Positions 1-6,724 of a stretch of 14,124 nucleotides of DNA are shown here, one piece after another (the stretch's first letter is position 1; each line of letters opens with the position of its first letter). The DNA lies in NCBI GenBank assembly GCA_025351615.1, contig JANXVP010000243.1:1-14124 (forward strand). Direction: 5' to 3'. Source of the stretch: Ramlibacter sp. GTDB lineage: Bacteria; Pseudomonadota; Gammaproteobacteria; Burkholderiales; Burkholderiaceae_C. A program made the position numbers and the translations under genes. The notes beneath the pieces were generated by a model, which ran no database searches, was not told where the DNA came from, and saw only the letters and a program-made list of their open reading frames with translations.

Positions 1-426
1 ATGCTCAGGGGACGCCAGCGCTTCGAGACCGCCCGCCCCTTCGGTCGCGCCGATGGCGTCAAGGCGATCGTTTCCGCCCTTCGCGGTGGCGCGCCACTGT
101 ACCTGCTGCCCGACATGAATTTCGGTCCGGAAGAATCGATCTTTGTGCCGTTCTATGGCGTGCCGGCCGCGACCGTGCCCTCGCTCGCACGCTTTGCCCG
201 GCTGGGACGCGCCAAGGTGGTCCCGGTGGTGGCGCGCATGACGCCGCGAGGTTATGACGTGACCGTGATGCCGGCCTGGCAGGGCTACCCGAGTTCCGAC
301 CTGCAGGCCGACACCGCGCTGATGAACCGGCGGCTGCAGGACTACATCGACCAGATGCCTGACCAGTACTACTGGGTGCACAAGCGCTTCAAGACGCGAC
401 CGGAAGGCTCCGCTGCGCCCTATTGA
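1..426 (+). CDS. Lipid A biosynthesis acyltransferase (LpxL/HtrB family), C-terminal part, cut by window start
   Basis: This is the last 141 residues of an LpxL/HtrB/MsbB-type acyltransferase. The family sits on the inner face of the inner membrane and moves an acyl chain from acyl-ACP to a lipid A precursor. The family block with Leu-Pro-Asp, Phe-Gly-Pro, and Val-Pro-Phe-Tyr-Gly lies at residues 34-53 of the visible part, and the typical C-terminal YYWVHKRFKTRP is at 123-134. Full-length members have about 290-310 residues, so roughly half is missing, including the catalytic HX4D/E motif. The ATG at base 1 is therefore most likely an internal Met, not the start. The stop TGA is at 424-426. 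The gene converges on the hydrolase gene with a 15-base gap. The family is clear, but whether it adds the first or second secondary acyl chain cannot be told from this end. Confidence 0.85.
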   Translation: MLRGRQRFETARPFGRADGVKAIVSALRGGAPLYLLPDMNFGPEESIFVPFYGVPAATVPSLARFARLGRAKVVPVVARMTPRGYDVTVMPAWQGYPSSDLQADTALMNRRLQDYIDQMPDQYYWVHKRFKTRPEGSAAPY

Positions 427-441
427 GCGCAGCCTGGGATC

Positions 442-1371
442 TCAATGTTGGCGCAGGAAACTGGCGAGCCGTGCGGCGACCAGTTCTGGCCGCTCGTGGA
501 CGATCCAGTGACTGGCTCCTTCCACCTTCTCGAGCGTGAGATCCGGGATGTATTGCTCCAGGCCGGCAATCAGTTCCGGCGGCAGGGCGACGTCGTCCAT
601 GCCCCAAAGGACCAGGGTCGGTAGCTCGACGGTGAGCGCGTCCTGTGGCAGCTCGATGGAAGCCGCCGCAGGTTCTTCCGGCCGCGGCGGCCGCAGCGGT
701 GACGCGCGATAGTAGTTGCAGCCGCCGACGAGGCCTGTGCCCGGAAGGCTGCCGGGTGGGCCGTTCCAGATTTGCCGGTACTGGTCTTTGACGGCTTCGG
801 TGAGCCACGCTGCGCCCCCGGCCGAGTGGGTGAAAAATGGCCACATCCGCGCATAGTCCTTTTCCGCCAGCAATGTCTCGGCGTCCGGCCGGATCAAAAA
901 GTTCATGTAGGCGCTGGCCGCCTGTTGCTTTGGATTGTTTTTCAGCTCGCGCAGGAAAGTGCCGGGGTGGGGAGAATTGATGATCGCCAGCTTCTTCGCA
1001 AGCTCCGGCATCTGGTTGGCAAGGTTCCAGGCGACAGCACCGCCCCAGTCGTGGGCGACCAGGCATTCAATGGGCGACCCGGCGCCGACGATCCCGATCA
1101 GCGCGGCGATGTCCTGCACCAGGTACCTGGCACGGTAGGCCTTGACGTCTTGCGGCGCGCTGGACAACTCGTAACCACGCAAATTGGGCGCGATGCAGCG
1201 GTAGCCACCGTGCTCGGGCAGGGCGAAATGTTCCAGCAAGACATCCCAGACGAAGGCGGCTTCTGGAAAGCCATGCAGGAACATCAGCACCGGCCGGCCC
1301 GTCTCGCCTGCGGCACGGCAACTCAGGTGCATGCCGTGCGGCAGCGCCTGCTGGAAGGTTTCAATCGTCAT
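442..1371 (-). CDS. Alpha/beta hydrolase, epoxide hydrolase/haloalkane dehalogenase type
   Basis: A 309-residue alpha/beta-fold hydrolase. HGFP at 33-36 forms the oxyanion region. The nucleophile elbow AHDWGG (106-111) has Asp108 rather than Ser, which is the signature of epoxide hydrolases and haloalkane dehalogenases. Asp260 in WGMDD and His288 in ASHW complete the triad. NYYRA at 219-223 matches the lid-tyrosine region of soluble epoxide hydrolases. There is no signal peptide, so it is probably cytoplasmic. I chose the ATG at 1371 because it overlaps the engB stop as ATGA, with a GAGG-like ribosome site just before it. A longer reading from 1398 would run further into engB and add an unconserved N-terminus. 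It is translationally coupled to engB. The substrate is unknown. Epoxide hydrolysis fits the residues best but is not proven. Confidence 0.85.
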   Translation of the reverse strand: MTIETFQQALPHGMHLSCRAAGETGRPVLMFLHGFPEAAFVWDVLLEHFALPEHGGYRCIAPNLRGYELSSAPQDVKAYRARYLVQDIAALIGIVGAGSPIECLVAHDWGGAVAWNLANQMPELAKKLAIINSPHPGTFLRELKNNPKQQAASAYMNFLIRPDAETLLAEKDYARMWPFFTHSAGGAAWLTEAVKDQYRQIWNGPPGSLPGTGLVGGCNYYRASPLRPPRPEEPAAASIELPQDALTVELPTLVLWGMDDVALPPELIAGLEQYIPDLTLEKVEGASHWIVHERPELVAARLASFLRQH

Positions 1372-2063
1372 GCTGCCTCGGGATGAGCCCACTGCCACAG
1401 CAGCAGGGCGGTTTCTTCCACACCCTGTTTTTTCAGGGCCGAAAACAGTTTGACCTCGCCGCCGCCGGCTTGCAATCGCGCAATCGACAGCGCCTTGGCA
1501 GCCTCGCTTCGGTTGAGCTTGTCCGCCTTGGTCAGAAGCAGCATGAACTTCAGTCCTTGCTCCACCCTGGGCCGGATCACTTCCAGCAGGATGTCATCGA
1601 GCTCCGTCAGGCCATGGCGAGGATCGCACAGCAGCACGATGCCACGCAAGTTTTCGCGGGAGACCAAGTAATTGGCCATCACCTGTTGCCAGCGCAGTTT
1701 GTCCTGCTTTGGCACTGCTGCGTAGCCATAGCCTGGCAGGTCGGCCAGCACCGCGTCGGTGATGCCTTGTTTGCCAAGAGTAAACAGGTTGATGCTCTGC
1801 GTGCGGCCCGGTGTCTTGGAGGCAAATGCCAGGCGTTTTTGCTGCGTCAGGGTGTTGATGCAGGTCGACTTGCCGGCGTTGGAGCGGCCGACGAAGGCAA
1901 CTTCGGGGTAGTCGTGCGGCGGCAGGAACTCGAGCGTTGGTGCCGTCGTGAGGAACTTGGCCGTGTGCAGCCAGCCCAGCGCGACGGTCGCAGGATCCTT
2001 CGCGGCGGCGACGCCAGTGCCGTGGCTGATGGACGATGCCGGCTGGCCCTCGGGCTTGGTCAT
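1368..2063 (-). CDS. engB: Ribosome biogenesis GTP-binding protein EngB (YihA/YsxC)
   Basis: A 231-residue TrmE-Era-EngA-EngB-type GTPase needed for late assembly of the large ribosomal subunit. All G motifs are visible: G1 GRSNAGKS (59-66), G2 around TPGRT (84-88), G3 DLPG (108-111), G4 TKAD (178-181) and G5 SAL (208-210). An N-terminal extension of about 35 residues before the conserved core makes it slightly longer than the E. coli protein (about 210). The ATG at 2061-2063 is the first good start, although no strong Shine-Dalgarno sequence precedes it. The gene is divergent from cytochrome c4 with 78 bases between starts, and its TGA overlaps the start of the hydrolase gene (ATGA). The identification is certain from motif order and spacing. 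Confidence 0.97.
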   Translation of the reverse strand: MTKPEGQPASSISHGTGVAAAKDPATVALGWLHTAKFLTTAPTLEFLPPHDYPEVAFVGRSNAGKSTCINTLTQQKRLAFASKTPGRTQSINLFTLGKQGITDAVLADLPGYGYAAVPKQDKLRWQQVMANYLVSRENLRGIVLLCDPRHGLTELDDILLEVIRPRVEQGLKFMLLLTKADKLNRSEAAKALSIARLQAGGGEVKLFSALKKQGVEETALLLWQWAHPEAA

Positions 2064-2141
2064 TGGGTGCTTCGGTGATGGGGAGAATCCGGAGGGGGCA
2101 TTGTAGAATCACGGGGTTTTGCGCCAATCACACACTCCGAT
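2064..2141. promoter_or_regulatory. Divergent promoter region between engB and cytochrome c4, with overlapping -10-like boxes
   Basis: This 78-base gap must hold promoters for both directions. On the minus strand, TTGGCG (2127-2122) and TACAAT (2105-2100) are 16 bases apart and would serve engB with a leader of about 30 bases. On the plus strand, TAGAAT (2104-2109) is a -10-like box for the cytochrome gene, but no good -35 lies 16-18 bases upstream. The two -10 boxes share bases 2104-2105. These are pattern matches only. Confidence 0.3.
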
Positions 2142-2828
2142 ATGAAGTTGCTCGCCTCCCTGCTGATCGCTGCCTCGCTCGCGGCAACCTGTGTGTCCGT
2201 CGGTGCGGTCGACGACCATCCCGCCGCGCCGAAAGCGCCGGCAGAGGCTGCTGCGCATGAAGCGCCGGTCGTCGCGCCGGTGGCGGTCAAGCCGGACCTG
2301 GCCCAGGGCGAAGCGAAATTTACCGCCGTCTGCGCCGCCTGCCACGGCGCGGACGGAAACTCAGGGACGCCTGTGAACCCGAAGCTGGCGCAGCAGCATC
2401 CTGAATACCTCGTCAAGCAGTTGCAGGAGTTCAAGGCCGGCAAGCGTGCGAATCCGGTCATGATGCCGATGGCCTCGCAGTTGAGCGACGCCGACATGAA
2501 GAATATTGCCGCGTGGGTTTCCGCGAAAAAGGGCAAGGCGGGCTTCGCCAAGGACAAGGATCTGGTGGCGGTGGGAGAGCGAATCTATCGCGGCGGAATC
2601 GCGGACCGGCAGGTGGCGGCCTGCGCGGGTTGCCACAGTCCCAATGGCGCGGGCATTCCGGCGCAGTATCCACGCCTGTCGGGCCAGCATGCCGATTACA
2701 CGGTCGCCCAGCTCACGGGCTTCCGGGACGGCTTGCGCAAAAACAGTGCGCAGATGATGCAAGTCGCGTCAAAACTCAATGACCGTGAGATCCGCGCTGT
2801 CGCAGACTACATCGCTGGCCTGCGTTAA
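2142..2828 (+). CDS. Diheme cytochrome c4-type electron carrier, periplasmic
   Basis: A 228-residue class I cytochrome c with two c-type domains. A Sec signal peptide covers about residues 1-22 (MKLLASLLIAASLAA core, cleavage near SVGA). An Ala/Pro-rich linker runs to about residue 50. Heme-binding motifs are CAACH at 64-68 and CAGCH at 161-165. Likely distal Met ligands lie in the NPVMMPM region (105-110) and the AQMMQ region (203-207), one per domain, as in cytochrome c4. The family carries electrons from the bc1 complex to terminal oxidases in the periplasm. No resB/ccsB (cytochrome c maturation) genes follow here, although they often do in related bacteria. No clear Shine-Dalgarno sequence precedes the ATG, but the signal peptide fixes the start. 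The next gene is convergent. Confidence 0.93.
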   Translation: MKLLASLLIAASLAATCVSVGAVDDHPAAPKAPAEAAAHEAPVVAPVAVKPDLAQGEAKFTAVCAACHGADGNSGTPVNPKLAQQHPEYLVKQLQEFKAGKRANPVMMPMASQLSDADMKNIAAWVSAKKGKAGFAKDKDLVAVGERIYRGGIADRQVAACAGCHSPNGAGIPAQYPRLSGQHADYTVAQLTGFRDGLRKNSAQMMQVASKLNDREIRAVADYIAGLR

Positions 2829-2832
2829 AGGT

Positions 2833-2865
2833 CGCCAGACTGCCGGGTGAGGAGACAGTCCGGCG
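2833..2865. terminator. Hairpin between the convergent cytochrome c4 and Met-rich protein genes
   Basis: The arms CGCCAGACTG (2833-2842) and CAGTCCGGCG (2856-2865) pair over 10 positions with one A-C mismatch around a 13-base loop. The hairpin sits just after the cytochrome stop and 10 bases before the stop of the convergent gene. It could therefore end transcription from both sides. No T-run follows on either strand, so it is not a classic intrinsic terminator. Confidence 0.4.
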
Positions 2866-2874
2866 GGTGCGCCC

Positions 2875-3306
2875 CTAGTTCGGGCCACCCTTCATCATGG
2901 ATTCCATGTCGGACATGGACATCATCCCCTTCTTCATCTTTGGCTTCATCTTGTTCCACATCATGGAATGGTAGCTGTCCCATTCCTTCCTGGAGATCAT
3001 GCCGTCGCCGTTGGTGTCCATTGCCTTCATGTCCATTCCCATTCCCATGCCTCCACCGGCAGCCATGGGCATGCTGTTACCGCCTCCGGCCATAGGCATT
3101 CCTCCTGCCATCGGCATGGCAGCGCCGCTGTCGCCAGCCATTCCCTTTTTGGCATCGACTTTCATCTGCGCTTTAGACGACGGGGCGCCACCGGAAGCGT
3201 TTGGGTTGCTCTCCTGCGACGGGCGGGCCACGGTGCCGGGAGGAGCTTGGGCAAATGCTGCGCTGCAAGCCAACGCCGCAAGTGCGGCTAAAAACTGTTG
3301 TTTCAT
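2875..3306 (-). CDS. Exported methionine-rich EF-hand protein
   Basis: A 143-residue protein with a Sec signal peptide (1-19, cleavage after AFA). It has 25 Met in total, of which 24 are in the mature part of 124 residues (about 19%). Residues 64-84 hold three MPMA(G/A)G units separated by Gly. A single canonical EF-hand loop lies at 97-108, with D97, N99, D101, G102, I104, S105 and E108, so calcium binding is plausible. A Met- and Lys-rich tail (115-139) follows. The ATG at 3306 is chosen because it starts the signal peptide and has GGAGA four bases upstream; the frame stays open much further upstream without conserved sequence. The gene is divergent from msrPQ across 219 bases. I do not know a named family for it. 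A role as a metal-binding protein or as a sink for oxidants repaired by MsrP is inference. Confidence 0.8.
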   Translation of the reverse strand: MKQQFLAALAALACSAAFAQAPPGTVARPSQESNPNASGGAPSSKAQMKVDAKKGMAGDSGAAMPMAGGMPMAGGGNSMPMAAGGGMGMGMDMKAMDTNGDGMISRKEWDSYHSMMWNKMKPKMKKGMMSMSDMESMMKGGPN

Positions 3307-3327
3307 GGGGTCTCCAAAAATAGGGCG

Positions 3328-3347
3328 AAATGCCAATGTTGGTATTT
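3328..3347. promoter_or_regulatory. Imperfect palindrome upstream of the Met-rich gene, possible operator
   Basis: The arms AAATGCCAA (3328-3336) and TTGGTATTT (3339-3347) form a 9-base inverted repeat around TG, with one mismatch (G-T, which could pair in RNA). It lies 22 bases upstream of the start codon of the Met-rich gene, where a promoter or operator is expected. The rest of the intergenic region to msrP (3348-3525) shows no strong sigma-70 promoter to my eye. A regulator binding site is inferred from symmetry and position only. Confidence 0.35.
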
Positions 3348-3513
3348 GAGGCACACCGGCGCTGATTCGGCTGTAGGACAGGATCGGGCTGCGCTGTCGG
3401 CAGGGCTTGTGTCGTGCTCCACAGTGATGGCACCCTTTCACCGCGATTTCTGAATCCTTACACGTGTGGCGCGCGTAACCAAAGGGAGCCGGAACGATTT
3501 GGCGCTTCGCAAC

Positions 3514-3518
3514 AAGGA
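3514..3518 (+). promoter_or_regulatory. Ribosome binding site that decides the msrP start
   Basis: AAGGA lies 7 bases before the ATG at 3526. This favours that ATG over the in-frame GTG at 3466, which would add 20 residues not typical of MsrP proteins. Confidence 0.65.
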
Positions 3519-3525
3519 CCAAGAC

Positions 3526-4515
3526 ATGCTGATCAAGACCCACCGAGACGGATTCATGGACCGGATTCCGAGCGAGATCACCCCCCGGGCGGTGTATCGC
3601 GACCGGCGTGACCTGATGCGCCTGATGGCTGGCGGCGTCGCCGGGGCCGCGCTCGCGTCCTGGGCCGGGCGCCAGGCCCAGGCCCAGATGCCCGGCAAGC
3701 ATGCGGCCATCGCCGCGGCCAGGTCGGCGCTCCCTGGCGCCGTTGCGGCGGACAAAGTGACGGATTTCAAGGACGCCAGCAGCTACAACAACTATTACGA
3801 GTTCGGGACAGACAAAGCCGACCCCGCGAAGAATGCCCACACGCTCAAGACCACGCCCTGGACGGTCGAAATCGAGGGATTGGTCAAAAAGCCCGCGAAG
3901 TACACCCTGGACGATCTGGTCAAGCTCAGCGCGCAGGAAGAGCGGATTTACCGCCTGCGCTGCGTCGAAGGCTGGTCGATGGTGATCCCGTGGGTCGGCT
4001 ACTCGCTTGGCAAGCTGGTCGAGAAAGTGGAGCCTCAGTCAAGCGCAAAGTATGTGGAGTTCATCAGCCTGGCCGATCCCAAGACCATGCCATTTGTCGG
4101 CTCGCGCGTCCTGGACTGGCCTTACGCCGAGGGCTTGCGGATCGACGAAGCGATGAACCCCCTGACACTGCTGGCCTTTGGCATGTATGGCGAAGTCTTG
4201 CCGAACCAGAACGGTGCGCCGGTGCGCCTGGTCGTTCCCTGGAAATACGGCTTTAAAAGCGCCAAGTCGCTGGTGAAGATCCGCTTCACGGACAAGGAGC
4301 CGAGAACCGCATGGAGCAAGGCCGCGGCCAGCGAATACGGTTTTTATTCGAACGTGAATCCCGATGTCGATCACCCGCGCTGGAGCCAGGCGACCGAGCG
4401 CCGCATCGGCGAGGACGGCTTGTTCTCCAGGAAGCGCAAGACCCTGATCTTCAACGGCTACGAACCGCAGGTCGGCCAGCTCTATGCCGGCATGGACCTG
4501 AAAAAGAACTTCTGA
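3526..4515 (+). CDS. msrP: Periplasmic methionine sulfoxide reductase, molybdopterin catalytic subunit MsrP (YedY)
   Basis: A 329-residue molybdoenzyme that reduces methionine sulfoxide in oxidised envelope proteins. A twin-arginine signal carries RR at 27-28 (DRRDLMRLM) followed by a hydrophobic Gly/Ala stretch and a cleavage site near AQAQ (51-54), so it is exported folded with its cofactor. The oxidoreductase molybdopterin domain fills about 80-310. Cys146 in RLRCVEGW is the molybdenum-ligand cysteine. NNYYEF at 88-93 is a family signature. The N-terminus [10 protein letters not shown], a usual one for betaproteobacterial MsrP, together with the AAGGA site, sets the start at 3526. The stop overlaps the msrQ start by one base (TGATG), giving a coupled operon. 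The divergent Met-rich exported protein is a possible substrate, which is inferred from position. Confidence 0.96.
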   Translation: MLIKTHRDGFMDRIPSEITPRAVYRDRRDLMRLMAGGVAGAALASWAGRQAQAQMPGKHAAIAAARSALPGAVAADKVTDFKDASSYNNYYEFGTDKADPAKNAHTLKTTPWTVEIEGLVKKPAKYTLDDLVKLSAQEERIYRLRCVEGWSMVIPWVGYSLGKLVEKVEPQSSAKYVEFISLADPKTMPFVGSRVLDWPYAEGLRIDEAMNPLTLLAFGMYGEVLPNQNGAPVRLVVPWKYGFKSAKSLVKIRFTDKEPRTAWSKAAASEYGFYSNVNPDVDHPRWSQATERRIGEDGLFSRKRKTLIFNGYEPQVGQLYAGMDLKKNF

Positions 4516-5189
4516 TGGCGGCCAGCCCGGCAGCGCGCCGAACCCTGGCCGGCTTCCTGATGCACCCCGCGGCCAAGGGGATCCTGTTCCTGCTGGCGTT
4601 GCTTCCGTTTTCCTGGCTGCTTTACGGTGCAGCCACCAATCAGCTCGGCGCCAATCCTGCGGAACACCTGATCCGGTCCACCGGCGACTGGACGCTGCGC
4701 TTCCTGTGCATCGTCCTGGCGGTGACGCCGTTGCGTGTGATCACCGGCACGCCGGCGCTCACCCGCTTCCGCCGGATGCTCGGTCTGTTCGTTTATTTCT
4801 ACGTCGTCCTGCACCTGCTGAGCTACAGCTGGTTCGACATGGGCTTCGACGTCCCCGCTATTGCGAAGGACATCGCAAAACGGCCGTTCATCCTGGTCGG
4901 CTTCAGCGCGTTTGTGCTGCTGACTTCGTTGGCGGTCACGTCTTTCAATCGCGCCGTCAGGGCCATGGGCGCGCGGCGCTGGCAGTCGCTGCACAAGCTG
5001 GTGTATGCGATCGCCGGGCTTGCGCTTCTGCACTTCTTCTGGATGCGCGCCGGAAAGCGCAACTTCATTGAGGTGGCGGTCTATGCCGCCATCATCGGCG
5101 TGCTGCTGGGCTGGCGCCTGGTCCAACGCCACAAGGGAAGGGTGCTGGCGCCCAGCGCTCCGAAGGTCGGCACACTGTCCAGTCAATAG
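4515..5189 (+). CDS. msrQ: Heme-binding membrane subunit MsrQ (YedZ) of the MsrPQ system
   Basis: A 224-residue integral membrane protein of the ferric reductase-like transmembrane family. It passes electrons from the respiratory chain or a cytosolic flavin reductase to MsrP. About six hydrophobic segments are visible, near 21-39, 60-77, 87-105, 125-143, 163-177 and 186-203. His100, His160 and His173 are candidate heme ligands; their 60- and 13-residue spacing agrees with the heme histidines I recall for E. coli MsrQ. The start is the ATG overlapping the msrP stop (TGATG). A longer frame from 4311 would lie inside msrP and is not needed. The gene ends 3 bases from the convergent lysA stop, leaving no room for its own terminator. 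Confidence 0.95.
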   Translation: MAASPAARRTLAGFLMHPAAKGILFLLALLPFSWLLYGAATNQLGANPAEHLIRSTGDWTLRFLCIVLAVTPLRVITGTPALTRFRRMLGLFVYFYVVLHLLSYSWFDMGFDVPAIAKDIAKRPFILVGFSAFVLLTSLAVTSFNRAVRAMGARRWQSLHKLVYAIAGLALLHFFWMRAGKRNFIEVAVYAAIIGVLLGWRLVQRHKGRVLAPSAPKVGTLSSQ

Positions 5190-5192
5190 AAA

Positions 5193-6470
5193 TCAGGGTA
5201 CCAGGCGCTCCGAGCGCATCTGGTCTGCAGCGGTTTCGCGCTCGCGGATCAGATGGAAACTGCTGCCGTCCACCAGGATCTCTGCGGCCCGGCCCCGTGT
5301 GTTGTAGTTGCTTGCCATGCTCATGCAGTAAGCGCCGGCCGACATCACCGCCAGCAGGTCGCCCGGCCGCACGGCGAGCATGCGGTCATGTCCGATCCAG
5401 TCTCCACTTTCGCAGACAGGTCCGACAACGTCGTAGCGGCTGGCGGGGTCGCTGCAGTGCTGCACGGGCACGATGGCGTGGTAAGCCTGGTACATCGCCG
5501 GGCGGGGGAGGTCGTTCATCGCGGCGTCGATGACGCAGAAATTCTTTTGGTCCTCAAGCTTCAGATACAGAACCTCGGTCACGCAGACCCCTGCATTGCC
5601 GACCAACGAGCGGCCGGGCTCAATCATGAACAGGCGGTCACCGAAGCCGCGGGCGTCGATTTTCGCGAACAGGTCGACCCACAGGGCGTCCGCTCCAGGC
5701 GGCTCTTCGCCGTTGTAGTTGATCCCAAGGCCGCCCCCGAAATCGATGTGCGGCAAGGCAATGCCGGCCGCTTCGACGACTTCGACCAGGTCCAGTACGC
5801 GATCCATCGCGTCCAGATAAGGCTCTTCAGTGGTGATCTGCGAGCCGATGTGGCAGTCGATGCCAGCGACGCGAAGACCGGGGAGCGCGACCGCGCGCCG
5901 GTAGGCTTGCAGCGCCCGCTCGTGCGGAATGCCGAACTTGCTGCCTTTCAAGCCGGTCGAGATATAGGGATGCGTCTTCGGATCGACATCGGGGTTGACG
6001 CGAATGCTGACCGGGGCCGTCTGTCCGAGGGCGACTGCGACCTCGCTGAGCACCTCAAGCTCCGCTTCGCTTTCCACATTGAAGCAACCAATCCCCACTT
6101 GCAGAGCGCGCTGCATTTCGCGCCGCGTCTTGCCGACGCCTGAAAAAATGATGTCCCCTGCGAGGGCGCCGGCGGCGAGCGCCCGCTCCAGCTCACCGCC
6201 CGAGACGATGTCGAAGCCACAGCCCGCTTGGGCAAAAACCTGCAGCACGCCCAGCGACGAGTTCGCCTTCATGGCGTAACAGATCCTGGCATTGCGTCCG
6301 GCGAAACCCCGCTGGTAGGCAGCGAGTGCCTCCAGCATGGACCGTTTGGAATAGACGAACAGGGGCGTGCCATGTTCGCGGGCGAGCGCACTGAGCGGCA
6401 CGTTTTCAGCAAACAGTTCGCCGTTGCGCAGAGCGAAGTGCGGTTGTCCGGGCAGAAGGGGTGGAATCAT
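5193..6470 (-). CDS. lysA: Diaminopimelate decarboxylase
   Basis: A 425-residue PLP enzyme that decarboxylates meso-diaminopimelate to L-lysine, the last step of lysine synthesis in the cytoplasm. The fold-type III barrel has the PLP lysine K68 in CYAMKAN, HIGSQ at 207-211, the phosphate-binding GGGLG at 245-249 and EPGRSLV at 284-290. The C-terminal beta domain has CESGD at 353-357, where Cys353 contributes to the partner's active site in the dimer. YCMSMASNYN (381-390) is the usual closing motif. The length is normal. The start ATG overlaps the lptM stop as ATGA, so the two are translationally coupled. The order lptM-lysA is common in betaproteobacteria. Confidence 0.97.
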   Translation of the reverse strand: MIPPLLPGQPHFALRNGELFAENVPLSALAREHGTPLFVYSKRSMLEALAAYQRGFAGRNARICYAMKANSSLGVLQVFAQAGCGFDIVSGGELERALAAGALAGDIIFSGVGKTRREMQRALQVGIGCFNVESEAELEVLSEVAVALGQTAPVSIRVNPDVDPKTHPYISTGLKGSKFGIPHERALQAYRRAVALPGLRVAGIDCHIGSQITTEEPYLDAMDRVLDLVEVVEAAGIALPHIDFGGGLGINYNGEEPPGADALWVDLFAKIDARGFGDRLFMIEPGRSLVGNAGVCVTEVLYLKLEDQKNFCVIDAAMNDLPRPAMYQAYHAIVPVQHCSDPASRYDVVGPVCESGDWIGHDRMLAVRPGDLLAVMSAGAYCMSMASNYNTRGRAAEILVDGSSFHLIRERETAADQMRSERLVP

Positions 6471-6712
6471 GGAATGGCCGGGATTGGGGGCGCGATGCCC
6501 GTCGCGGCCGGGGCCGAAGCGGGGCTGGCGGGTGGCGTGGCCACCGCGGGCCGGAAAGTCTCAGGCAACGTGGCCCGTCCCTGCGCTGCGGGCCCGGTCG
6601 GCAGGAACAGCACGCCCTTCTGACCGCAGGCAGCGAGGCTTGCGACCACGGCCGTCGCAAGGACAAACCGCCTTGGGCCTACGCTGACTAGAATTTGGCA
6701 AACATTCAACAT
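6467..6712 (-). CDS. lptM: LPS translocon maturation lipoprotein LptM (YifL-like)
   Basis: A small lipoprotein of 81 residues. The signal peptide has RR at 14-15 and a hydrophobic core, and ends in a lipobox L-A-A-C with Cys29 as the lipidated residue. Directly after it comes [10 protein letters not shown] (29-38), the LptM hallmark. The remainder is Pro/Ala-rich and low in complexity. In E. coli LptM helps correct disulfide formation in the LPS translocon protein LptD at the outer membrane. The ATG at 6712 is the only Met that gives a normal signal peptide; the frame is open further upstream, but that would overlap cyaY. No Shine-Dalgarno is visible. The start lies only 12 bases from the divergent cyaY start, and the stop overlaps lysA. 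Confidence 0.88.
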   Translation of the reverse strand: MLNVCQILVSVGPRRFVLATAVVASLAACGQKGVLFLPTGPAAQGRATLPETFRPAVATPPASPASAPAATGIAPPIPAIP

Positions 6713-6724
6713 GGCGAAATTGTA
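6689..6724. promoter_or_regulatory. Compact divergent start region of lptM and cyaY with -10-like boxes
   Basis: On the plus strand TAGAAT (6689-6694), inside lptM, could be the cyaY -10, placing a start of transcription about 25 bases before the ATG. On the minus strand TACAAT (6724-6719) could be a -10 for lptM, but transcription would then begin at about the first codon. Neither has a good -35. Only 12 bases separate the two start codons and neither gene has a visible Shine-Dalgarno. Confidence 0.25.

Noticed and set aside
1383..2078. A 231-codon plus-strand frame antisense to engB
   Set aside because: Shadow of engB; no start signal, no domain, and engB motifs are unambiguous.
3475..3498. 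GTAACC followed by CGAT upstream of msrP, resembling an ECF sigma-F type promoter (GTAACC, about 16 bases, CGAA as I recall)
   Set aside because: The spacing here is 14 and the second box is CGAT. No sigF/nrsF genes are in the window. Too weak to call without genome-wide motif data.
3466..3525. Upstream GTG start for msrP
   Set aside because: It adds 20 residues not typical of MsrP, while ATG 3526 has a well-placed AAGGA and the family N-terminus.
2875..3840. A longer 321-residue version of the Met-rich protein beginning at 3840
   Set aside because: It would run antisense through msrP and place the signal peptide internally. The ATG at 3306 with GGAGA upstream is the natural start.
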